Below, piece after piece: positions 5,809 through 12,300 of a stretch of DNA of 12,300 nucleotides. Every line of letters starts with the position of its first letter. Position 1 is the stretch's first letter. The translations under genes and the position numbers were made by a program. The stretch lies in NCBI GenBank assembly GCA_003175865.1, contig PSRF01000251.1, forward strand, positions 1 through 12,300, in the 5' to 3' direction. The stretch is from Blastocatellia bacterium. Lineage in GTDB: Bacteria > Acidobacteriota > Blastocatellia > Pyrinomonadales > Pyrinomonadaceae. The notes beneath the pieces were generated by a model. It was not told the origin of the DNA and did no database searches. It was given only the letters and a program-made list of their open reading frames with translations.

Positions 5809-8800
5809 ATGAGAAACGGTTTACAGAAGTACGTTTTAGTACTCCTGACTGTTGCGCTCTCGTCTCTAACCGCGCTTGGCCAGGGTGGTTCCACTGGTTC
5901 AATTTCTGGCACGGTTCTAGATCCCAAAGGAGCTGTCGTGGCGGGTGCCGCGGTAGTCGTTAAGAACGCTGCAACAAATCAGGAGAGCACGACGCAGACC
6001 AGCGGTGACGGAACATTTAATGTTCCTACGCTAACTGCTGGTACTTACACGGCCACGATTACGGCCAGCGGCTTCAAACAAGCTGTTGTCACTGAAATCA
6101 AGGTCGACGTAGGCAAGCCCTCCAGCATCAATGTTGAGCTGGAGATAGGTTCGGCAAATGAAACGGTAACCGTTGTCGGCGGCGGTGAGCTGTTACAAAC
6201 ACAATCAGCAACAATTGGTACGACCCTTACTGGTCGTCAGATTACCGATCTTCCGACAGCATCACGCGATGCTCTCGACCTGGTTCTCGCGTTGCCGGGA
6301 ACGACGACGGTGGGTCGTCCACGCCAGTCGTCGGTAAACGGTTTACCGAAGGGCGCACTGAACATCTCACTCGATGGTGTGAACGTTCAGGATAACCTCC
6401 TCAAATCAAATGACGGTTTCTTCACTTACATCAGGCCGCGAACCGATGCGATCAGCGAAGTGACTGTCTCCACAACTACCCCCGGCTCCGAAAGCTCATC
6501 CGAAGGAGCAGTGCAGATTAAGTTTGTCACTCAAGGCGGCGGCAACGAATATCACGGCGGTGTCTACTGGTACCATCGTAATCCTGCACTCAATGCCAAC
6601 TACTGGTTCAGCAATCGCGACAATGCGCCGGACCCGGTAACACATAAAGCGCCTCAAGCTCGCATTCTCCTGAATCAGCCTGGTGGCAAGATTGGTGGTC
6701 CAATTCGGATCCCCCATTTGTTCAACGGTAAAGACAAGGCGTTCTTCTTTTTTAACTACGAAGAGTATCGCCTTCCAGAAAAAACGTTCCGCACGAGAAC
6801 GATTCTGAGTCCACAAGCCCAATCAGGTATCTACCGGTTCCTGATCGCAAATAGCGCCACCCCACCGTCTGGAACTACCTGCGTTCCGAACCCGGGTTCG
6901 TCCAGTCAGCAACTTTGTTCAGTGAATGTATTCACGTTGGCTCAGAACGCCGGGCTGCAGTTCACTAATACGGATCCAACCATCAGCGGCTTGCTGAACG
7001 ATATTCGTAGCTCGGTTTCGGGGCAGACGATCACGCCTTTGGCTGACCCGAACCTGCAGCAGGTCTCGTTCAATAACATCGGCGGTCAAACACGTCGCTT
7101 CCCGACTGCTCGTTTCGACTTCAACATCACCAAGAACCATCACGTCGAGAACATCTACAACTACCAGCAGTTTAATGGTGTGGTTGATTTTCTAAACAAC
7201 GTGGATCCCGCGTTCCCAGGATTTCCGAATCACGGGGCACAAACATCCATTCGCTTTTCAAACGTAACCGCGTGGCGTTGGACCATCACGCAGAACATGG
7301 TCAATGAAGCTCGCTTCGGTTTAACTGGCGGTAGTGTTCTCTTCTTCCCAGAAGTCAACAGCGGTCAGTTTACAAATCAGGCTGGCTATAACCTCGGTAT
7401 TGGTCAAGCTGCCAGCACCGCCCTTGGTACGAATGCCATCACAACTGCAACCGTAACCACTGGTCCACAACGTCGTAATAGTCCAGTCAAACAGTTCAGC
7501 GACACGCTGAACTGGGTACACGGTAACCACTCCTGGAACTTCGGAGTCAATGTGACGCGGATTAATTTCTGGCAACAGTTAACCACGGTTGTGCCAAGCG
7601 CGAACTTTGTGCCGAGTTCAACCCTTGATCCGAACGGCTTTAATGCCTTCTCGTCGCTCTCCGGTGTATCGGGAGCACAAAATGCCGCATCCAGCCTTTA
7701 CGCAGTTTTGTCAGGCAGGCTGTCGTCAGTTAACTCCAATGCACGCCTCGATGAGGACACGTTGAAATATACCTATCTCGGTTCCTTGATCAGCAGGGCC
7801 CAATCAACCGAGCTGGGTTTCTATGGTCAGGACACTTGGCGTGTTCGGCCCAATGTGACACTCACGCTCGGTCTTCGTTTTGAGCGAGCAATACCAATTC
7901 AGGCACTTAATGACACATACGCAGGTGTCAGTTATGACGGTCTATTCGGTGAATCAGGGGTGAATAATTTCGTGCCGGGCTGCGTCGGCTCCTCCTGCAC
8001 TCCGGGTACGGTTGCAGGCCCACACTCTCAATATACGCTGTTCGGTAAAGGAACCAAGGCTTACAACCAGGAGTTCGGAACCTTCTTGCCAAGCTTCGGT
8101 TTGGTATATAGCCCGAACTTCCAGGAAGGTTTCTTGAAGAGGATCATGGGACAGTCAGGACAGACGGTCCTTCGCTTGGGATTCTCGATGGCAAGTGTTC
8201 GTGAAGGTACCAATGTCTTCCAGTCTGTCACTGGCAGTAACCCGGGCGGAACAATCACGACCAACCGGAACCTGACTCTCGGCAATCTCCCTGTAGGCTC
8301 TTATCTGCGTCAGGGACCATTTGGTCCAGCCTCGTTTGCGTCTTCTCCGACTTATCCTAACAACGGACTGTTGACGGATGGTGTCAACGCCTTCCTGCCT
8401 GATTTGAAGACCGGTTACGTTGAATCATGGACTGTCGGTCTTCAGCGCGAAATCGATGCTAATAATGTAATCGAGATTCGTTACGTCGGGAACCGCGGTC
8501 ACCGCCTCTGGAGACAATACGATCTCAACGGAAACGGTACTCAGTGGAATGTTCGCAACAACGGTTTGCTGCAAGAGTTTTCTCTCGCGCAACAAAACCT
8601 CACTGCAAACATTAATGCTGGTCGTGGAGCACAGTTCCGTTACCAGGGACCCGGAACAGGCACAGTGCCGCTTCCGATCATGTACGCTTACTTCCAGAGC
8701 CAGGCACAGTCTAATGCTGGTAACTGTACAAACATTACGACTTGCAACACGTTGTACAACAGTACGAACTTTGCAAGTGCTACTTTCCTGGGCTTGCTGA

Positions 8801-9885
8801 ATCCGCTCAACCCGAGCGTTCTCGGATTTGCATCCCAGCTGTCCAGTACTAACTTCGACAACCGCAGAACACCGGCGGGCCAGGCTTGCTTCGGCCTAAC
8901 TGGTTGCACAGGCTTAGGCCTCTTCCCGTACAACATGTTCCTGATCAACGCCGGCAAGCGCGGCGGTTCATTTATCGTGGACAACGGCGCCCAGAGCTAC
9001 TACGACGCTCTCACGGTCGAGTTCCGTCGTCGCATGGCGCGTGGTCTGTTGTTCCAGGGCAGCTACACATTCGGTAAAGCTCTCGCCAATACCTATGCGA
9101 GCAGCTCTTCTGTGTTTGACCAGCCCAACGACCTCTTCAATCCTTCAATTCGAAAGGGCATCGCTCCTTTCAACATCACCCATGGTTTGAAGATGAACTT
9201 CATCTACGAAATGCCGTTCGGTCAGGGCAAGACCTGGCTCAGTGGCGTCCATGGATGGAAGGAAAAACTTGTTGGCGGGTGGGGTGTTAACGGAAACGTC
9301 CGTATCCAGAGTGGAAATCCGTTCTCGCTGGGCAATGTTCAGCTCGTCGGTATGACTAAGAAAGAACTTCAGGATGCGGTTGGTATCCGACGCGATGTTG
9401 ATGCCGACGGCGTGTACCGTGGCAACGTGTACATCTTCCCGTTGGATATTCGCCAAAATACCTGGAAGGCAAACAACATTGGTTTCAATACCAGTGGCTC
9501 TGCAATTGGTGGAACTTTCACCCAGGGCGCTCCGACTGGTCGCTTTATCGCACCTGCCGCTTGGGGTAATTGTATTCAGTCATTCCAAGGCGGTTGCGGT
9601 TTCGCAAACCTCGTGCTCTATGGACCAGCTTTCTTCCGTACGGACGCAAGTATTGTGAAGAAAGTGAAGTTCAATGAGAGGATGAACCTGGAGTTAAGAG
9701 GCGAATTCCTGAATGCCTTTAACAACATCAACTTCCTCGTTGGCAGTGCCAGCAACGACTTGAACACACTGACCGGCTTGAACGCAGCTACCTTCTCGCG
9801 TTACACAAACGCCTATCAGGACCTGTCTACCACAAATGATCCAGGTGGTCGTCTGGTCCAACTCGTGGTTCGGTTCAACTTCTAA
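5809..9885 (+). CDS. Oar-like TonB-dependent receptor with carboxypeptidase-regulatory-like domain
   Basis: I start at the ATG at 5809, which has GGAGG eight nt upstream and opens a clean signal peptide (MRNGLQKYVLVLLTVALSS, cut after ALG at 24). The open frame continues upstream to a GTG at 5731, which would bury the signal. The product is 1358 residues. Residues 31-113 are a CarboxypepD_reg-like beta-sandwich (GSISGTVLDPKGAVVAGA to INVELEIG). About 127-260 is a TonB-receptor plug (TGRQITDLPTASRDALDLV, ISLDGVNVQDN). The rest is a beta-barrel with many Asn/Gly/Ser-rich loops, ending in the aromatic strand VQLVVRFNF typical of outer-membrane proteins. Oar-like receptors import unknown ligands, driven by TonB. 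All ten cysteines occur as five close pairs. No TonB, ExbB or substrate-processing gene is in view, so the ligand is unknown. Confidence 0.93.
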   Translation: MRNGLQKYVLVLLTVALSSLTALGQGGSTGSISGTVLDPKGAVVAGAAVVVKNAATNQESTTQTSGDGTFNVPTLTAGTYTATITASGFKQAVVTEIKVDVGKPSSINVELEIGSANETVTVVGGGELLQTQSATIGTTLTGRQITDLPTASRDALDLVLALPGTTTVGRPRQSSVNGLPKGALNISLDGVNVQDNLLKSNDGFFTYIRPRTDAISEVTVSTTTPGSESSSEGAVQIKFVTQGGGNEYHGGVYWYHRNPALNANYWFSNRDNAPDPVTHKAPQARILLNQPGGKIGGPIRIPHLFNGKDKAFFFFNYEEYRLPEKTFRTRTILSPQAQSGIYRFLIANSATPPSGTTCVPNPGSSSQQLCSVNVFTLAQNAGLQFTNTDPTISGLLNDIRSSVSGQTITPLADPNLQQVSFNNIGGQTRRFPTARFDFNITKNHHVENIYNYQQFNGVVDFLNNVDPAFPGFPNHGAQTSIRFSNVTAWRWTITQNMVNEARFGLTGGSVLFFPEVNSGQFTNQAGYNLGIGQAASTALGTNAITTATVTTGPQRRNSPVKQFSDTLNWVHGNHSWNFGVNVTRINFWQQLTTVVPSANFVPSSTLDPNGFNAFSSLSGVSGAQNAASSLYAVLSGRLSSVNSNARLDEDTLKYTYLGSLISRAQSTELGFYGQDTWRVRPNVTLTLGLRFERAIPIQALNDTYAGVSYDGLFGESGVNNFVPGCVGSSCTPGTVAGPHSQYTLFGKGTKAYNQEFGTFLPSFGLVYSPNFQEGFLKRIMGQSGQTVLRLGFSMASVREGTNVFQSVTGSNPGGTITTNRNLTLGNLPVGSYLRQGPFGPASFASSPTYPNNGLLTDGVNAFLPDLKTGYVESWTVGLQREIDANNVIEIRYVGNRGHRLWRQYDLNGNGTQWNVRNNGLLQEFSLAQQNLTANINAGRGAQFRYQGPGTGTVPLPIMYAYFQSQAQSNAGNCTNITTCNTLYNSTNFASATFLGLLNPLNPSVLGFASQLSSTNFDNRRTPAGQACFGLTGCTGLGLFPYNMFLINAGKRGGSFIVDNGAQSYYDALTVEFRRRMARGLLFQGSYTFGKALANTYASSSSVFDQPNDLFNPSIRKGIAPFNITHGLKMNFIYEMPFGQGKTWLSGVHGWKEKLVGGWGVNGNVRIQSGNPFSLGNVQLVGMTKKELQDAVGIRRDVDADGVYRGNVYIFPLDIRQNTWKANNIGFNTSGSAIGGTFTQGAPTGRFIAPAAWGNCIQSFQGGCGFANLVLYGPAFFRTDASIVKKVKFNERMNLELRGEFLNAFNNINFLVGSASNDLNTLTGLNAATFSRYTNAYQDLSTTNDPGGRLVQLVVRFNF

Positions 9886-9909
9886 ACAAGTTGTTCCATT
9901 CCCCAAAGT

Positions 9910-9935
9910 GGAGGGCAGATTAACGTCTGCTCTCC
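9910..9935 (+). terminator. Hairpin just downstream of the receptor gene, probable terminator
   Basis: A 10-bp stem pairs GGAGGGCAGA (9910-9919) with TCTGCTCTCC (9926-9935), with one G-U pair and a six-nt loop (TTAACG). The tail is TCTTAAGTT, only moderately T-rich. It starts 25 bp after the receptor stop codon. Confidence 0.5.
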
Positions 9936-9962
9936 TCTTAAGTTAACAGCCCCGACCAGCAA

Positions 9963-9992
9963 TAGAGAACCCCGACGCGTCGGGGTTCTCTA
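9963..9992. terminator. Perfect 30-bp palindrome, possible bidirectional terminator
   Basis: Two 15-base arms (9963-9977 and 9978-9992) are exactly complementary with no spacer, centred on CGCG. The GC-rich core CCCCGACGCGTCGGGG is flanked by AGAGAA/TTCTCT. In RNA it would fold into a very stable hairpin with a small CGCG loop. The tail (AATCC) is not a real T-tract. It is the second hairpin in the 144-bp gap between the receptor and the next gene, and by symmetry could act in both directions. Confidence 0.55.
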
Positions 9993-10029
9993 ATCCACAG
10001 CCTCTTATACAGAACAGAGAGGCACATGC

Positions 10030-11826
10030 ATGAATACTCTCAAGCGGCGTACTTTCCTGTCTCTCATTTCGCAAGCATGTGCCGCTACTGCATGTCTTCC
10101 TTTCATCGATCATACAAAAGCTTTAAGTCAGACCTACAGTAATTCTGTTTCTCAAACAACATGTTGGCTGGACGTCTGCGCTCCACTCGTTATTCAAGAC
10201 CGCGAACTGGGTATCGACTCGGAACTGGTACTTACTTCAGACAACTTCATTGGAGCGAAAGGTTATGCTGACAATCTCGACGTCACTGAATACGAGATTT
10301 ATCTCTATGATACTGATGGCAAGCCGGTCGGCACGGATGGCGTCGCAAAGCGCCTGGTAGTCCCTGCGATGCATACGACCGTCATTCCTGTAACCGACCT
10401 CACTGGCTCAAGTCCTTTTTGGGGTGGAATGAGAGTCAGACTCAAACCGAAGACGCGTACACCAACTCATGCGAGCGATCTTTTCAGTTCTGCGTTTGTT
10501 CGTTGGCGCACGAACAACTCGTTTGCAAAAGTTCACGCCAATCCTGATCCACTGGAGTGGCAACGTGCAGACAGTTTCTTCTATTCAATGCCGTTTCCGC
10601 CGCTTAATCAGTACGATTGTTTCTACAGTGTCTTTAATCCTTACGCTGAAAAAAGCACTGGAGCGGTAACACTCTACGATCATTTTGGAGCAAAGCTCGC
10701 GGAAATTCCTTACGACTTAAAACCCCACTCGTCAGTTTTAATTGATTTGCATCGAGCTGAGTTGGCCGACAACATCCGGGACGTACTAAACGAGTCACGT
10801 TCTCATCACGTTCAAAAGATACAAGGCACGAATGGTGGCACCGTTGCAGTTACAAACCGCAGTGGCTCAGTAAAAAATTTTGGTTACCTTTTCATAAAAC
10901 AGAACAACAGCAAGCGCTTTACGATCGAACATCCAATCCACCAGCCGCCGTACAATCCGTTGCCTGCTTCCACGCCGTTCGATGCGGCCGGGCGAATGAA
11001 GGCGAAGAATATCCTTTACACACCACTTGTTTTTGAGCAGAAGAGCATTGGCGGAATCACTTTCCAATCACGATTCCATTTGAGTTCAGGGGCGCCAATG
11101 GAAGAGACACTCTGGCTGAATCCCTTTATTACTGACGAGAGGGGCGAAGTTGTCTGGCAGATGGGACCTGCAACGAAGCCGCCGCCATCAATACCAGAGA
11201 AGCAGATCGAGCGCGGAAGTATAAAACTAGGAGGTCAGCAGAGTTGCATTATTGATTGCTCGCAACTCGGCTTGCCAAGAAATTTTTCTGGTGGGCTGTC
11301 TCTGGCAATCACTCCGTTGTCGAATCATACGTTGATGAAAGTGGAATTGAATGTTGTCGAATGGAACGCTCCTGCTTTTACACATTTCCGACCGGGTCTC
11401 GCTTCCGCACGTGCTTACCAGAAGCCCGCACACAGGACCGGGCTAGCTACCGACTACATCACCACGGGTGCACGTCTCGATGAAAATGGCGCCAAAATGT
11501 TGCGTGATGAAGTTATCGGTGTGATGAACATCGACGACAAGACAATTGCTGGAAACCCAACGTTGGAAGTGTTTTCTACCAATGGCTTAGTCACGCGTGT
11601 GAAACTCGGAGCAGTGCCTCCGTTCAGTTGTAGGCACTATTTGCTTTCAGATTTGCTATCTGAAAAGATCGGTCCTCGCGATTTGAGTTTGCGTTTAATT
11701 GATGAACAGGCGACGTTGTTAATGTCGATCGTTCATGTCGATTTCGAACGCCACGACATTGCAGCCGATCACGGGTCTGACAGGTTCTCAACTTTCACGG
11801 AATACACCTGCGGCGTGAAGGCGTAA
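10030..11826 (+). CDS. Exported protein of unknown function with four repeated beta-type modules
   Basis: I recognise no named family. The 598-residue protein begins with KRRTFLSLI at 5-13 and a short hydrophobic stretch to about 25, which resembles a Tat signal (RRxFL). The start ATG has GAGAGG seven nt upstream. Four stretches share a pattern of strand, 'xYD/xxG' turn, strand, then a polar end before 'Dl': LYDTDG (92-97) to VIPVTDL (118-124); LYDHFG (215-220) to VLIDLHRAEL (236-245); ITDERGE (367-373) to CIIDCSQL (406-413); and VFSTNG (514-519) to YLLSDLL (537-543). This suggests tandem beta-sandwich (Ig-like) modules. Cysteine pairs Cys45/Cys50 and Cys406/Cys410 could be disulphides. The C-terminus has HVDFERHD and DHGSD (569-584), His/Asp-rich. 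Two hairpins separate it from the receptor, so it is probably transcribed separately. Confidence 0.88.
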   Translation: MNTLKRRTFLSLISQACAATACLPFIDHTKALSQTYSNSVSQTTCWLDVCAPLVIQDRELGIDSELVLTSDNFIGAKGYADNLDVTEYEIYLYDTDGKPVGTDGVAKRLVVPAMHTTVIPVTDLTGSSPFWGGMRVRLKPKTRTPTHASDLFSSAFVRWRTNNSFAKVHANPDPLEWQRADSFFYSMPFPPLNQYDCFYSVFNPYAEKSTGAVTLYDHFGAKLAEIPYDLKPHSSVLIDLHRAELADNIRDVLNESRSHHVQKIQGTNGGTVAVTNRSGSVKNFGYLFIKQNNSKRFTIEHPIHQPPYNPLPASTPFDAAGRMKAKNILYTPLVFEQKSIGGITFQSRFHLSSGAPMEETLWLNPFITDERGEVVWQMGPATKPPPSIPEKQIERGSIKLGGQQSCIIDCSQLGLPRNFSGGLSLAITPLSNHTLMKVELNVVEWNAPAFTHFRPGLASARAYQKPAHRTGLATDYITTGARLDENGAKMLRDEVIGVMNIDDKTIAGNPTLEVFSTNGLVTRVKLGAVPPFSCRHYLLSDLLSEKIGPRDLSLRLIDEQATLLMSIVHVDFERHDIAADHGSDRFSTFTEYTCGVKA

Positions 11827-11886
11827 CGGTCGTTCAAGTTAGTAAGTTCCTGCAGTCCTAATAAACATTAATCAAGGAGCCCACTT

Positions 11887-12300
11887 ATGAAATCAGTAAT
11901 TACTGCCTGTTCGCTGGCAGTTGTGCTGGCGAGTATAGCGCTAGCTCAGACTTCAAAGCCTTGGACCGAATGGACGAAGAAGGATGTAGACAAAACATTA
12001 AGCGATTCCGCCTGGGCACAAACTCAGACCGAGGGAGGCCAGTCGCAGCCAACACAAACGTCCGCGATTTCAACTACAACTTCAGGTCGTCGCGAAGATT
12101 CGAACGTCAGCGCAGCTGGTCGTGTCGAATCAGGTGAAGTAAAGCCATCATCAACTGTTAAATTTCACGTTAGATTCCTTTCCGCAAAACCAGTACGCGC
12201 CGCTTTCGCGCGACAGGTGTTGTTAGCTCGCGCCGAGCCAGACGAAAACCTGACCAAGCAACTTCAGGGCTTTGTTGATCGCGACTTCGCCGATTACATA
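11887..12300 (+). CDS. Exported protein with PW..W N-terminal segment (partial, 3' end off the right edge)
   Basis: The frame from the ATG at 11887 stays open for 138 codons to the window end. AAGGAG lies seven nt upstream, a strong ribosome binding site. Residues 1-20 are a signal peptide (MKSVITACSLAVVLASIALA, cut before QTSKP). Mature residues begin with PWTEWTKKDVDKTLSDSAWAQ (24-44), a 'PW..W...D..K.L..S.WA' pattern I associate with an uncharacterised exported family in Acidobacteriota. A low-complexity Gln/Ser/Thr linker follows (45-72), then KFHVRFLSAKPVRAAFARQVLL (92-113). The gene lies 60 bp after the 598-residue exported protein, same strand, and may be co-transcribed with it. Function unknown; the family association comes from memory of similar N-termini. 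Confidence 0.82.
   Translation, partial: MKSVITACSLAVVLASIALAQTSKPWTEWTKKDVDKTLSDSAWAQTQTEGGQSQPTQTSAISTTTSGRREDSNVSAAGRVESGEVKPSSTVKFHVRFLSAKPVRAAFARQVLLARAEPDENLTKQLQGFVDRDFADYI

Noticed and set aside
9145..9456. Minus-strand open frames inside the receptor gene.
   Set aside because: They are shadows of a long, well-supported coding frame and show no domain.
10026..10028. ATG four bases before the chosen start of the 598-residue protein.
   Set aside because: It is in a different reading frame from the long open frame that starts at 10030.
1..12300. CRISPR arrays, tRNA, rRNA, transposases or phage genes.
   Set aside because: No regularly spaced repeats, cloverleaf-like genes or mobile-element proteins were seen on either strand.

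Overview
The window looks like chromosomal DNA of a Gram-negative, moderate-GC bacterium, most likely an Acidobacteriota member (possibly Blastocatellia-like). This is an inference. It rests on a very large Oar-type TonB-dependent receptor with a carboxypeptidase-regulatory-like N-terminus, an exported protein family starting with a 'PW..W' segment that I associate with Acidobacteriota, and an outer-membrane polysaccharide-export protein fused to TPRs. I see no rRNA, tRNA, CRISPR array, insertion sequence or phage gene.

Left part (1-1641, minus strand): a compact run of four small membrane-protein genes, read right to left: a multi-pass protein with a proline-rich tail, a CD225/dispanin protein, a zinc-ribbon plus TM2 protein, and a DUF2752 protein cut by the left edge. 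Gaps are 55-72 bp, and a good -35 box lies in front of the first gene, so this is probably one operon. It is the best candidate here for a poorly described system.

Middle-left (1790-3196, minus): a TPR plus Poly_export/SLBB protein of the Wza class, standing alone with no polymerase, flippase or Wzc gene in view. A 323-bp divergent intergenic region (3197-3519) follows, holding a perfect -10 box on the minus strand, a 10-bp palindrome about where its -35 would be, and an extended -10 on the plus strand.

Middle (3520-5466, plus): a PDZ/radical-SAM/DUF512 protein and a class I methyltransferase separated by 9 bp, probably one transcript, closed by a likely intrinsic terminator. A 342-bp regulatory region then leads to the receptor.

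Right part (5809-12300, plus): the 1358-residue Oar-like receptor, followed by two tandem hairpins. Next come a 598-residue exported protein with a possible Tat signal and four repeated beta-type modules, and the 5' end of another exported protein, cut by the right edge. Most of the right half therefore encodes envelope or exported proteins. The receptor substrate and the role of the two exported proteins cannot be read from the sequence.
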